From contig NZ_JAMTCK010000003.1 of assembly GCF_024171785.1 (NCBI RefSeq), positions 186,001 to 250,000 on the forward strand: a DNA stretch of 64,000 bases. The letters are read 5' to 3'. The translations under genes and the position numbers were made by a program. Each line of letters starts with the position of its first letter. The first letter of the stretch is position 1. The DNA comes from Goodfellowiella coeruleoviolacea. GTDB lineage: Bacteria; Actinomycetota; Actinomycetes; Mycobacteriales; Pseudonocardiaceae. Of this stretch, positions 15,662 to 23,860 are shown in pieces. The notes beneath the pieces are model-generated. The model did no database searches and had not been told where the DNA came from. It worked only from the letters and a program-made list of their open reading frames with translations.

Positions 15662-16870
15662 CTACCGCAGCGCGTCCAGGGCGAAGGCCGCGTAGAGCGC
15701 CACCCCGTGCTCCATGGCGGCCTCGTCGAACAGCACCCGGTTGGAGTGGTTGGGCGGTGCTGAGCCCACGTCAACCCCGCGCGGGCAGGCGCCGAGGAAC
15801 GCGATCGCGCCCGGCACCTCGCGCAGCACGTAGGCGAAGTCCTCGGCCCCGGTGATCGGGTTGGCCGAGTGCTCACCGCAGCGCGCGCCGAGCACCTGCT
15901 TGGCCAGCTCCACCACGTGCGCGCCCACGGTGTCGTCGTTCACGCTGACCGGGTAGCCGCGGACGATCTCCACGTGCGCGGTGCAGCCGAACGCGATCGC
16001 CACGTGCTGGCAGATCCGCTTGACCTCGCGGTGCACGAACGTGCGGGTGGTCTCCGCCAGCGTGCGGATGGTGCCGACCAGCTCCGCGGTCTCCGGGATG
16101 ATGTTGGTGCTGGTACCGGCCCTGATGCTGGCCACGGTCAGCACGACCGGGTCGAACACGTTCACCCGCCGGCTGACCACGGTCTGCAGCGCGCCCACCA
16201 TGGCCGCGGCGGCCGGCACCGGGTCGATGGCGTCGTGCGGGATGCCGCCGTGCCCGCCCTTGCCGCTCACCCGGATGCGCAGCTCGTCGGCGGAGGCCAT
16301 CATCGGCCCAGGGCGGCTGCGCACCACCCCGGACCGCCAGCCCGAGGTGATGTGCAGGGACAGCGCCTTGCTCGGTTTGGTCCCGGTCGCCTCCAGCACG
16401 CCCTCCTTGATCATCAGACGGGCGCCGTGGTCGCGCTCCTCCCCGGGCTGGAACATGAACACCACCTGCCCGGCCAGCGCGTCCCGCCGGGAGCACAGCA
16501 GCCGGGCCGCCGAGGCGAGCATGGCCGTGTGCGTGTCGTGGCCGCAGGCGTGCATCGCGCCCTTGGTCTCCGACGCGTAGGCCAGCCCGGTCTCCTCGGT
16601 CAGCGGCAGGGCGTCCATGTCCGCCCGCAGCAGCACGGTCGGCCCCGGGTTGGCGCCGTCGAGCACGGCGACCACCGAGGTGCACTCGGTGCCTGTGCTG
16701 ATCCGCAGCGGCAGCCCCTCCAGCGCGTGCAGCACCGCCGTCTGGGTGGCCGGTAGCTGTAGGCCCACCTCGGGGTGGCGGTGTAGCTGCCGGCGCAGGG
16801 CCACGGTGCGTGGCTGGAGGGCGCGGGCCGCCTCGATCAGACCGGTGAAACGGGCGTCGGCTGCGTTCAT
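15662..16870 (-). CDS. M20 family amidohydrolase/carboxypeptidase
   Basis: A 402-residue M20D-type metallohydrolase, which removes an acyl or amino acid group from N-acyl amino acids, hippurate-like amides or IAA conjugates. Metal ligands are visible as Cys109-Gly-His111-Asp112 (ACGHDTH), the catalytic Glu pair at 144-145 (QPGEERD), His in LHITSG, and the C-terminal HSN motif. The central dimerisation insert begins at about 190 with GKGGHGGIPHDAIDP. No signal peptide is visible, so it is probably cytosolic. The precise substrate is unknown. Confidence 0.9.
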   Translation of the reverse strand: MNAADARFTGLIEAARALQPRTVALRRQLHRHPEVGLQLPATQTAVLHALEGLPLRISTGTECTSVVAVLDGANPGPTVLLRADMDALPLTEETGLAYASETKGAMHACGHDTHTAMLASAARLLCSRRDALAGQVVFMFQPGEERDHGARLMIKEGVLEATGTKPSKALSLHITSGWRSGVVRSRPGPMMASADELRIRVSGKGGHGGIPHDAIDPVPAAAAMVGALQTVVSRRVNVFDPVVLTVASIRAGTSTNIIPETAELVGTIRTLAETTRTFVHREVKRICQHVAIAFGCTAHVEIVRGYPVSVNDDTVGAHVVELAKQVLGARCGEHSANPITGAEDFAYVLREVPGAIAFLGACPRGVDVGSAPPNHSNRVLFDEAAMEHGVALYAAFALDALR

Positions 16871-17111
16871 GATCCGATGGTGGCACCGCGCGGCAGGCCT
16901 GGCCGGTCATCCGCGTGCCGAGTCAACCAGTCCGACTAATTCCCGGTCGGCCAGACTCCCGTCCGGTTGATTCCAGCCAACCGCGACTTCAACCGGGCCA
17001 CGACCGGCGACAACGCGCTGAGCAGCAGCGGACCCGGCGCGTGGGCGAGGACACCACCCGGGCGGGGCGGGTTCGGACGGGTTGGTGCTACCAGGGGGCG
17101 CCCGGGCCCCC

Positions 17112-17117
17112 TACGGT
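17112..17117 (+). promoter_or_regulatory. Candidate -10 element for a leaderless transcript
   Basis: TACGGT fits TANNNT and ends six bases before the ATG at 17124, so transcription would begin at or next to the start codon. No SD is present before that ATG, which supports leaderless expression. Confidence 0.45.
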
Positions 17118-17123
17118 GTGTAC

Positions 17124-17612
17124 ATGGCGGAGCACGAGCCGGTCTCCGGCTTGGCCGTCGCCGTCGTCCGGGAGGACGGCCGGTGGCGGTGCGGCAGCAT
17201 GGACACCTCGGCACTGACCGAACTGGACGCGGCGATCACGGAACTGCGGCGAATGCGGTCCACGGGGGCGGTGTTCGGGATGCTCGCCGTCGACGACGAG
17301 TTCTTCATCCTGCTGCGCCCGGCACCGGGCGGGGTGGCCCTGATGCTGTCCGACGCGGCCGCCGCGCTGGACTACGACATCGCCGCGGACGTGCTCGACC
17401 TGCTGCGGGTCGACCCGCCCGACGAGGACGACGACGAGCTGTGGCCAGCCGGTGACCTGGGCGTCCTCGCCGACCTCGGGTTGCCAGCGGCCGAGTTGCA
17501 GGTGATCGTCGACGACGTGGACCTCTACCCGGACGAGCAGTTGCAGATGATCGCCAGCCGGTGCGGGTTCGGCGACGAGTTCGCCAGGCTGCTCGACCAG
17601 CTGCAGCAGTGA
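17124..17612 (+). CDS. tRNA adenosine deaminase-associated protein
   Basis: A 162-residue acidic protein of the actinobacterial family found next to tadA. Recognisable segments are GLAVAVVREDGRW near the N-terminus, LRRMRSTGAVFGMLAVDDEFFILLRP in the middle and the C-terminal ASRCGFGDEFARLLD. Its biochemical role is not known; constant linkage with tadA suggests it assists the deaminase. The ATG at 17124 is chosen over an upstream GTG at 17082 because of the -10-like TACGGT six bases before it. Its stop overlaps the tadA GTG start. Confidence 0.85.
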   Translation: MAEHEPVSGLAVAVVREDGRWRCGSMDTSALTELDAAITELRRMRSTGAVFGMLAVDDEFFILLRPAPGGVALMLSDAAAALDYDIAADVLDLLRVDPPDEDDDELWPAGDLGVLADLGLPAAELQVIVDDVDLYPDEQLQMIASRCGFGDEFARLLDQLQQ

Positions 17613-18124
17613 GGTGGGGTGGGGCTGACCGGCGGGGCATCGGCCCGGCCGGGGTGCGCGAACGGCTGATGCGGGCCGCGATCGAGGTCGCCGGCCAGGC
17701 CCCGCGCACCGGTGACGTGCCCATCGGCGCGGTGGTGTTCGGCCCGGACGGCGCGGAACTGGCCAGGGCGTGCAACGCCAGGGAGGCGCTGGGCGATCCC
17801 ACCGCCCACGCCGAGCTGCTGGCCATCCGCGCGGCGGCCCGCCGGCACGGCGACGGCTGGCGGCTGGGCGGCTGCACCCTGGTGGTCACCGTGGAGCCGT
17901 GCACGATGTGCGCGGGCGCGCTGGTCGCGGCCCGGATCGACCGGGTGGTGTTCGGCGCGTGGGAACCGCGCACCGGCGCGGTGGGCTCGCTGTGGGACGT
18001 GGTCCGGGACCGCCGGCTCAACCACCGGCCCGAGGTGGTCGGCGGCGTGCTGGCCGAGGAGTGCGCCGCGCTGCTGGACGACTTCTTCGCCGGGCACCGC
18101 GCCGAGAATCACCCGTTCGGGTGA
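17609..18124 (+). CDS. tadA: tRNA(adenine34) deaminase TadA
   Basis: Converts A34 to inosine in the anticodon of tRNA-Arg(ACG). The zinc site is complete: HAE in PTAHAELLA (His ligand, catalytic Glu) and EPCTMCAGAL (two Cys ligands). The end of the protein matches the family (GGVLAEECAALLDDFF). The GTG at 17609 overlaps the stop of the associated protein as GTGA and gives 171 residues; starts at 17654 (GTG) or 17669 (ATG) would give the more usual 150 or so. Essential in most bacteria. Confidence 0.93.
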   Translation: MRWGGADRRGIGPAGVRERLMRAAIEVAGQAPRTGDVPIGAVVFGPDGAELARACNAREALGDPTAHAELLAIRAAARRHGDGWRLGGCTLVVTVEPCTMCAGALVAARIDRVVFGAWEPRTGAVGSLWDVVRDRRLNHRPEVVGGVLAEECAALLDDFFAGHRAENHPFG

Positions 18125-18222
18125 GTTGGATCACGCCCACGTGAGCTGATCGAATTTCGGGTACTCCCTGCGTAGACGGTCGGCGCCAGAGCCGTCCGAA
18201 CAAACCATGGAGGGAAGTCGGC

Positions 18223-18438
18223 ATGGGCGTGTTCGACAAGGCCAAGGACAAGGCGCAGCAGTTCATCGGCCACGCGAAGGAGCGGACCGGCGAAGCCACC
18301 GACAACGAGGAGCTGGAGAACGCGGGCAAGCGCGACCAGGTCACCGGCAAGATCAAGGAGACCGGCCACGACGTGCGGGACCGCGCGGCCGGGGCGGTCG
18401 AGGACGCCAAGGACCGGTTGACCGACGACGACAAGTGA
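18223..18438 (+). CDS. CsbD-family stress protein
   Basis: A 71-residue, highly charged small protein of the CsbD family: MGVFDKAKDKAQQFIGHAKE followed by GKRDQVTGKIKETGHDVRDR. The family is induced by general stress in many bacteria, and its molecular function is unknown. GGAGGGAAG precedes the ATG. Upstream, a GGGTAC at 18159-18164 resembles the -10 of sigma B/F-type promoters, but no convincing -35 is seen. The product should be soluble and largely helical. Confidence 0.9.
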   Translation: MGVFDKAKDKAQQFIGHAKERTGEATDNEELENAGKRDQVTGKIKETGHDVRDRAAGAVEDAKDRLTDDDK

Positions 18439-18610
18439 CCACCGGTAGCGCGCCGGGGCGCCCGCCGAGCGGCGCACGCGGTGGACCACGCCGTGGAGCA
18501 CCGTGCCGATAACACGCGTGGGGGACGTACTACCAGCGGGTTTCCGTTCTCACTGCCACGATGAGGCCGTCAGTGACGCACTGCCGGGCGGTCTTGTTGC
18601 GCGGTCTTTC

Positions 18611-19231
18611 GTGAGTACGGGGGTGCTGGTGGCGGATTTTGTTGGCGAGCCCGTCTCGGATGCGGAGATCGACGACGCCACCTTGGCCACCAGAGCCGCG
18701 GAGGGCGATGTCGCCGCCTTCGAGATGCTCCTGCGGCGCTACCAGGACCGCGTGTTCGGCATGTCGCTGCGCATGCTCGCCGACCGGGCCGAGGCCGAGG
18801 ACGTCGCCCAGGAGGTGTTCGTCACCGCGTGGCGCCGCCTGGGCGAACTCGCCGACCCCGGCGCGGTGCGCACCTGGCTGTTCCGCATCGCCCACCGCCA
18901 GTGCCTCGGTGTGATCCGCAAGCGCAGGGACCGGCGCACCGAGCCGACCGATACGCTTCCCGACTCGACGGGCACGGCGGTGGGCACCGCCGGGGTGGAC
19001 GGATCGATCGACCCGCAGCGGGCCACCGAGGCCGGGGCCGGGGTGCGCGCGCTGTACCGGGCGTTGCGCCAGCTCCCGCCCCCGCAGCGGGCCGTGTGGT
19101 TGCTCGCCGAGGTCGACGGGTTGTCCTACGCGGAGATCGCGCAGGTGGTGGGTGCCACCGAACAGGCGGTGCGTGGCAGGTTGTCCAGAGCCAGGGCGAG
19201 GTTGGCGGAGGTGATGCGGGCGTGGCGCTGA
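18611..19231 (+). CDS. ECF sigma-70 family RNA polymerase sigma factor
   Basis: A sigma factor with only regions 2 and 4. Region 2 runs through FEMLLRRYQDRVFGMSLRML and DRAEAEDVAQEVFVTAWRRL, and region 4 is AVWLLAEVDGLSYAEIAQVVGATEQAVRGRLSRAR. The start is uncertain: the frame is open from 18503, and the GTG at 18611 gives 206 residues, closer to family length. Its stop overlaps the start of the anti-sigma factor at 19222, so both are made together. It probably controls an envelope-stress regulon including the Asp23 genes downstream; that is inference. Confidence 0.9.
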   Translation: MSTGVLVADFVGEPVSDAEIDDATLATRAAEGDVAAFEMLLRRYQDRVFGMSLRMLADRAEAEDVAQEVFVTAWRRLGELADPGAVRTWLFRIAHRQCLGVIRKRRDRRTEPTDTLPDSTGTAVGTAGVDGSIDPQRATEAGAGVRALYRALRQLPPPQRAVWLLAEVDGLSYAEIAQVVGATEQAVRGRLSRARARLAEVMRAWR

Positions 19232-20049
19232 ACAGGAGCCGGCTTGCGCGTGCTGACCGGCTGCCCTGTGGCCGTTCCGTTGACCAGCTGTGGCGGCTGG
19301 TGGTCACCACCGCGGATCAGCGGGCTCGGCCCGCTGGGAGCCCTGATGACGCGGATCAGCGGGCTTGGCCCGCTGGGAGCCCTGATGACGCGGATCAGCG
19401 GGCTCGGCCCGCTGGGAGCCCTGATGACGCGGATCAGCGGGCTCGGCCCGCTGGGAGCCCTGATGACACCGCGTTGGATCAGCACACCGCGACCTGCGCG
19501 CACTGCCAGACCGCGTTGGAGGGGCTGGCCGCGTTGCACGCCGCCGCCAGGGAACTGGCCGCCGAACCCGTTCGCGCCCCGGCCAGTCTGCTGGACCGGG
19601 TGATGCGGGTGGTGCGGACCGAGGCTCGTGACGACGCCACCGTCTCCCTGGTGACCGGTCCGGACGCGGTGACCGGGCCCGATTCCGGGCGGGTCTCGAC
19701 CAAGGCGGTCGCCTCGGTGATCCGGTTCGCCATCGACACCGTGCCCGGCCTGCGCCTGCACGCCAGGCACTGCCAGGTGGTCGAGCCGGAGGACGCGGTG
19801 GACGTCCTGGACGTCACCGTCGAGGTGCTGGTGCCGGCCGAACACCACCTGGACGACCGCGGCCTGCGCGACCGCATCGAAACCGTGGTCAACGCGCACG
19901 TCGGTCTCGGCCTGCGCACGCTGAAGCTGGTCGCCGTCCCGGTGGACGTGGCCGGCCAGTCCCCGGCCGACGCTGACCACCCCGTCGACCGCCCCAGTGC
20001 CGCCGGCCCCGAGCGCGGCGACCGGCCGGAGCGGTCGGGACCGGCCTGA
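19222..20049 (+). CDS. ZAS-type anti-sigma factor with Asp23-like domain
   Basis: A 275-residue protein starting at a GTG inside the end of the sigma gene. The ZAS zinc motif H-x3-C-x2-C is present as HTATCAHC, preceded by LPCG near residue 14 that may supply the fourth ligand. This marks it as the regulator that holds the sigma factor inactive. A four-fold 13-residue repeat (ADQRARPAGSPDD) lies between LPCG and the ZAS core. The C-terminal part (about 150-240) resembles the Asp23/Gls24 domain of the next gene: SVIRFAIDTVPGLRL, then VDVLDVTVEVLVPAEHHL. No transmembrane helix is visible, so it is likely cytoplasmic. The domain call for the C-terminus is tentative. Confidence 0.72.
   Translation: MALNRSRLARADRLPCGRSVDQLWRLVVTTADQRARPAGSPDDADQRAWPAGSPDDADQRARPAGSPDDADQRARPAGSPDDTALDQHTATCAHCQTALEGLAALHAAARELAAEPVRAPASLLDRVMRVVRTEARDDATVSLVTGPDAVTGPDSGRVSTKAVASVIRFAIDTVPGLRLHARHCQVVEPEDAVDVLDVTVEVLVPAEHHLDDRGLRDRIETVVNAHVGLGLRTLKLVAVPVDVAGQSPADADHPVDRPSAAGPERGDRPERSGPA
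19312..19467 (+). repeat. Four tandem 39-bp hairpin repeats in the anti-sigma gene
   Basis: Four head-to-tail 39-bp units at 19312, 19351, 19390 and 19429, differing by a single C/T change in unit 2; a degenerate fifth unit follows. Each unit contains the perfect stem AGCGGGC-TCG-GCCCGCT. The period is 13 codons, so the frame is kept. The near identity implies recent expansion. Confidence 0.97.
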
Positions 20050-20112
20050 ACCGGGCCGAGGAGCAGGGCCCGGGGAACGAGGAGCAGGGCCCACGAACAC
20101 GGAGGTGGCGCG

Positions 20113-20562
20113 ATGACGCTGCCCAGCGCCCACCGGACCGCACTGATCACCACCGCCACGGTCGAGGTCGGCGAGGGCGTGCTGGTCGACACCCGCGCGG
20201 TGGCCAGGCTGGCGGCCATCGCCGCCCGCGAGGTGCGCGGCGTGCTCGGCCTGGCACCCTCCCCGGGCGGGTTGGTCACCAGCGCCGGGCGGCGGCTGCG
20301 CGAGCCGACCGCCGGCCGCGGCGCCGGTGAACCCGCGGACGGGGTGCGCGTGGCGTTGGCGCAACCGGGCTCGGTGGTGGTCGACGTGGCCCTGTCGGTC
20401 GGCGGCCGGCCAGCGCGGGACGTGGCCACCGACGTGGCCAGGCACATCAGGCAGACCCTGGAGCGACAGCTGGGCGTGCGCACCCGGAGCGTGCGGGTGA
20501 ACGTGGTGGACATCGCCCTGAGCCCGGTGCGGGGCGTGCCGCTGAGCGACACCGGGTGGTGA
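20113..20562 (+). CDS. Asp23/Gls24-family envelope stress protein
   Basis: A 149-residue protein with the Asp23 fold signature: TATVEVGEGVLVDTRAVARLAAIAAREVRGVLGL at the start, a variable middle, then VVVDVALSVGGRPARDVATDVARHIRQTLERQLGVRTRSVRVNVVDI. In Gram-positive bacteria Asp23 proteins coat the inner face of the membrane and respond to envelope stress. GGAGGTGG precedes the ATG. It follows the sigma/anti-sigma pair by 63 bases, so the three probably form one regulatory unit. Confidence 0.85.
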   Translation: MTLPSAHRTALITTATVEVGEGVLVDTRAVARLAAIAAREVRGVLGLAPSPGGLVTSAGRRLREPTAGRGAGEPADGVRVALAQPGSVVVDVALSVGGRPARDVATDVARHIRQTLERQLGVRTRSVRVNVVDIALSPVRGVPLSDTGW

Positions 20563-20717
20563 AGCAGGGCTGGCCCGGCCGACCAACGTCCGCGCGCCTG
20601 GCGGCCTGACCGACCAACTACCCGATGACCAGCCCCGTGACCTGCCCTGATGACCAGTGCGACGGGTGAACCGGACCCCCGCGTGAGCAGCGTGCGGCGT
20701 CCGGTATTCTCTTCGGC

Positions 20718-20807
20718 GGTAGCGTGTCCGAGCGGCCGAAGGAGCGCGCCTCGAAAGCGCGTGAGGGTTAACGCCCTCCGTGGGTTCAAATCCCACCGCT
20801 ACCGCCA
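20718..20807 (+). tRNA. tRNA-Ser (anticodon CGA), CCA encoded
   Basis: The acceptor stem GGTAGCG pairs with CGCTACC (20797-20803). The anticodon stem CGCGC/GCGCG encloses the loop CTCGAAA, giving anticodon CGA, which reads UCG. The long variable arm (GTGAGGGTTAACGCCCTCC region) is typical of serine tRNAs, and GGTTCAAATCC is the T-loop. CCA is encoded at 20805-20807. A TATTCT hexamer seven bases before the mature 5' end is a plausible -10. Confidence 0.97.
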
Positions 20808-20816
20808 GCTTCCAGC

Positions 20817-20853
20817 GAACGCCGGATCAGTCACCTCGACTGGTCCGGCGTTC
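20817..20853 (+). terminator. Terminator of tRNA-Ser
   Basis: GAACGCCGGA (20817-20826) pairs perfectly with TCCGGCGTTC (20844-20853), and the inner CAGTC/GACTG extends the stem. It lies nine bases after the tRNA CCA end. Confidence 0.85.
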
Positions 20854-20883
20854 GTCGTGTCCGCTGTCCCGCGAGCGTGTTGT

Positions 20884-21107
20884 TCAGTCGTTGGTGGCGT
20901 CGTCGGCGAGCGCCAGGTCTGGCAGGCCATTTTCCGCTCGCCCCAGCCGCCGTTGTAGGCCCCGTGGTGGAGTTCGGCCACCGTCACGAAGGAAACCGTT
21001 GGAATCCTGCCAATGAGATGTGGCCTGAAATGCTCGGCCTGGGGGCCGTTCTTCATCAGGTAGGACACCACATCGGTGTCCACCAGGACGTAACGCACTT
21101 CGTTCAT
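20884..21107 (-). pseudogene. Truncated PIN-domain (VapC-like) toxin gene
   Basis: The first 60 codons encode a normal PIN N-terminus: VLVDTDVVSYLM with the first acidic residue, RPHLIGRIPTVSF, and VTVAELHHGAYNGGWGERK with the conserved Glu. PIN nucleases need another 60-70 residues with further Asp residues. Here the frame continues into unrelated sequence over the tRNA-Ser terminator. In another frame it stops at 20884. The remnant overlaps its upstream partner by ATGA. I consider it inactive, produced by a deletion at the tRNA end. Confidence 0.65.
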
Positions 21108-21808
21108 GACCTCGCTGACATCGCATCCGCGACAAAGCGCTTGAAATCTTCGTCGTCGATCTCCGGGAAAGTGGCGAATTCCGAGATGACCCGGACGGGC
21201 TCGACGCCCTGCGCGTGTGCCAACTGCCCAACGGTGTGTCGCTGGCTCTCATCGACGACCGTGATGTCGTCGAGAGCGAGGCTGCGCACGCGGCCGTCCG
21301 GTTGGAGTTCCGCCACACCCGACGCGACGACCATCGCGTCCATCGCGGCGAGCACGGGCTCCCGCATGTCCTCCGTGAACGAGCAGGGCACGCTCGCGTC
21401 GAGCGTGTCGACCCGACAGCGCAGCGCCAGTGGGTCGAAGTCGCCCTCGTGCAGTCGGCCCACCACGGTGACCAGGTCGCGGCGCCGCTGGCGGCGCAGC
21501 CAGCGCGCGTGTTCCCGGAACCCGCGGTCCAGCCGCAGGCTGACCGTGTCGCGCCAGTCGAGGTCGAAGTACTCGATCGTCCGTGGCGACAGGCCCCCGG
21601 TGAAGCGGATGAGGCCGTCCAGAACCTGGAGGGTGAACTCTGGCGGCAGACTTTCTGCCCGTTCGACGATTCTGGTCGATCCGTTCATGAAAATGCTCAT
21701 CGCCTCGGTGAACAGGGCGTGTTCGAAAATCGCGCCCCCGGACGCGTCCATCTCCAGGACGGCGGAACCGGCGCGGAATCCGACCAGTTCGAGCCGGACA
21801 GCCATCAT
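21104..21808 (-). CDS. Unrecognised protein coupled to a PIN remnant
   Basis: A 234-residue protein from the ATG at 21808 (MMAVRLELVGF); the frame is open further upstream. I do not recognise a domain. The N-terminal half looks like beta-strand-rich sequence (LELVGFRAGSAVLEMDASGG), the middle is Arg-rich (HARWLRRQRRRDLVTVVGRL), and the C-terminus is acidic (FPEIDDEDFKRFVADAM). The 4-base overlap with the PIN gene suggests a two-gene unit, with this protein as a possible antitoxin-like or regulatory partner, although it is much larger than usual VapB antitoxins. Confidence 0.6.
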   Translation of the reverse strand: MMAVRLELVGFRAGSAVLEMDASGGAIFEHALFTEAMSIFMNGSTRIVERAESLPPEFTLQVLDGLIRFTGGLSPRTIEYFDLDWRDTVSLRLDRGFREHARWLRRQRRRDLVTVVGRLHEGDFDPLALRCRVDTLDASVPCSFTEDMREPVLAAMDAMVVASGVAELQPDGRVRSLALDDITVVDESQRHTVGQLAHAQGVEPVRVISEFATFPEIDDEDFKRFVADAMSARS

Positions 21809-21983
21809 GGCGCTGAGCTGGCATGGACACAGTGGATGGCATCGATCGTGATTGGGGATCACCCGGACTGGCGAGTGCGGCGACACCGGCTGTCGATATC
21901 AGGGCCGGGAGACGGGCTACTGACCGCTCATCGGGTGATCGGTCGGTGCGGAGCAGGGCCGGGGCGTGTGTCAGGGTGGGCGG

Positions 21984-23153
21984 GTGGAGCGTGTGGTGCT
22001 GGCGGGTGGTGCGGTGTTCGACGCGCGGTCCGGTGCGGTGAGCCGGGCGGATGTGGTGCTGGCGGGTGACCGGATCGTGGCCGTGGGCGTGGGGCTGTCC
22101 GGTGACGTGGTCGTGGACTGCGCGGGCGGGTTGCTGGTGCCCGGGTTCATCGACTGCCACACGCACGTGAGCCTGACGCAGACCCTGGGCTCGGCCACCG
22201 CGGTGACCCTGCCCCGGTCGGCCCGGCAGCTGTCGGCCGTGCCGGTGTTGGCCACGCTGCTGCGCAACGGCGTCACCACGGTCCGGGACGCGTGGGGTGC
22301 CGACGCCGGGTTGCGGCTGGCCGTGCGGCAGGGCTGGGTCGCCGGGCCGGACATCCTGGTCAGCCTGCGCCAGGTGGGCACGACGGGCGGGCTCGGCGAT
22401 CACTGGGTCGCCAGCCAGGGCACGGTCGACGCGTTCGGCGATCCGTCCATGCCCGACCCGGTGTTCGACGGACCGGAGGCGGCGCGGGCGGTGGTGCGCC
22501 GGATGGTGCGGGCCGGCGCGGACTGGATCAAGGTGACCGCGACCGGGTCGATGGCGCGCGGGGTCGGCGTGCACGACGTGCAGCTCACCCGCGCGGAGAT
22601 GAGCGCGCTGGTGGACGAGGCGGTCAACCGGGGGCGGCGGGTGATGGTGCACGCGCACGGCGCCCGCGCCGCGGAGCTGGCCGCCAGGGCCGGGGCGCAC
22701 AGCATCGAGCACGGCGTGTTCCTGGACGAGGCCGCGGTGGCGGCCATGGCCGAGGCCGGGACGTGGTTCGTGCCCACGCTGTCGGTCACCCAGGCCGATC
22801 CGGAGCACGCGCCCGAGGGCACGCCGGAGGCGCACCGCCACGCCGTGCGGCTGGCCGTGCGGGCCGGGGTGCCGATCGCCATGGGCACGGACAACCCGGT
22901 GCGCCCGCACACCGAGGTGCTGCGCGAGATCGAGTACCTGGCGCTGGCCGGGCTCGGCCCGGTCGAGGCGTTGCGGGCCGCCACCTGGCAGGCGGCCCGG
23001 CTGCTGGGCGTGGCCGACGACCGGGGGGAGATCGCCGAGGGCAAGCGGGCCGACCTGGTGCTGCTGGACGGGACCTCGGTGGAGCCGGCCGGCCTGGCCG
23101 ACCGGATCCGCGCGGTGTGGCACAACGGCCGCGTCGTTGCCGGCCGGGACTGA
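21984..23153 (+). CDS. Amidohydrolase-superfamily metal-dependent hydrolase
   Basis: A 389-residue amidohydrolase of the imidazolonepropionase/Xaa-Pro dipeptidase branch. Metal ligands are visible: HTH in DCHTHVSLT, a Lys in DWIKVTATGS that may be carboxylated, His in MVHAHG, His in SIEHGVFLD and Asp in MGTDNP. The small N- and C-terminal beta-sandwich (VVLAGGAVFDARSG; GKRADLVLLDGT) is complete. No signal peptide. The GTG at 21984 is chosen because AGGGTGGG precedes it; a GTG at 21966 is possible. The substrate is unknown, with cyclic amides or prolyl dipeptides being common in this branch. Confidence 0.85.
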   Translation: MERVVLAGGAVFDARSGAVSRADVVLAGDRIVAVGVGLSGDVVVDCAGGLLVPGFIDCHTHVSLTQTLGSATAVTLPRSARQLSAVPVLATLLRNGVTTVRDAWGADAGLRLAVRQGWVAGPDILVSLRQVGTTGGLGDHWVASQGTVDAFGDPSMPDPVFDGPEAARAVVRRMVRAGADWIKVTATGSMARGVGVHDVQLTRAEMSALVDEAVNRGRRVMVHAHGARAAELAARAGAHSIEHGVFLDEAAVAAMAEAGTWFVPTLSVTQADPEHAPEGTPEAHRHAVRLAVRAGVPIAMGTDNPVRPHTEVLREIEYLALAGLGPVEALRAATWQAARLLGVADDRGEIAEGKRADLVLLDGTSVEPAGLADRIRAVWHNGRVVAGRD

Positions 23154-23243
23154 GCATGGGTGGGGCACCGCGCGTTCCTGGGTGCACTTCTTGTAACTGA
23201 CGGCACGATGTGTGACCATCGGGCGGCAGTAAGGAGGCCGCTC

Positions 23244-23639
23244 ATGTCCCACTCGTCCGCGCGCCTGGCCACGCAGGTCGTCGAGGAGGGCTGCCCGATC
23301 GTCGAGGTGCTCGACCACGTGGCGGGCAAGTGGAGCATCGGGATCATCGTGGCCGCGGCCCAGGGGCCGATCCGGTTCACCGAGCTGGAACGCGCCATCG
23401 AGGGGATCAGCCGGCGCATGCTCACGCTGACCCTGCGCCGGCTGGAGCGGGACGGCCTGCTGGTCCGGACGGTCTACCCGACGGTGCCGCCCAAGGTGGA
23501 GTACACGCTCACCGACATGGCCCGGGAGCTGCACGAGTCCTTTGCCGCGCTGGTCTCCTGGGCGGAACGGCACCGAGGCGCCATCGCCACCTCGCGCGCC
23601 GCCTACGACCAGGAGCACGGTGGCGCCCAGGCGTCCTGA
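23244..23639 (+). CDS. HxlR-family transcriptional regulator
   Basis: A 131-residue winged-helix protein with the HxlR pattern: EEGCPIVEVLDHVAGKWSIGII, RFTELERAIEGISRRMLTLTLRRLERDGLL and YPTVPPKVEYTLTDMA. The Cys in the CP motif is the conserved residue that senses electrophiles or oxidants in some members. AAGGAGG precedes the ATG. Unlike typical HxlR genes it is not divergent from an oxidoreductase; the amidohydrolase upstream is in the same orientation. Confidence 0.92.
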   Translation: MSHSSARLATQVVEEGCPIVEVLDHVAGKWSIGIIVAAAQGPIRFTELERAIEGISRRMLTLTLRRLERDGLLVRTVYPTVPPKVEYTLTDMARELHESFAALVSWAERHRGAIATSRAAYDQEHGGAQAS

Positions 23640-23860
23640 TCGTCTCCTGCCGTGCGTCCCCGGCCACCCACTCCGGCTGAATCCGGCACGTCCTGCCTGG
23701 TGGGGACGTGTCGTTGCGCTGGCAATTCCTCCCTCCCCGGCACCCTGGCAAGCGCGAGGAATGGCAGGTCAACCGTTGTCAGGCCGTCGCCGCAAATTCA
23801 CCCGAAAGGGGGATGATCTGCTGACACTTCGCCACCGGATCTCGCCCCCAGGAGGACGAG

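Noticed and set aside
19312-19467. CRISPR array
   Set aside because: The 39-bp units are contiguous without spacers and keep a coding frame.
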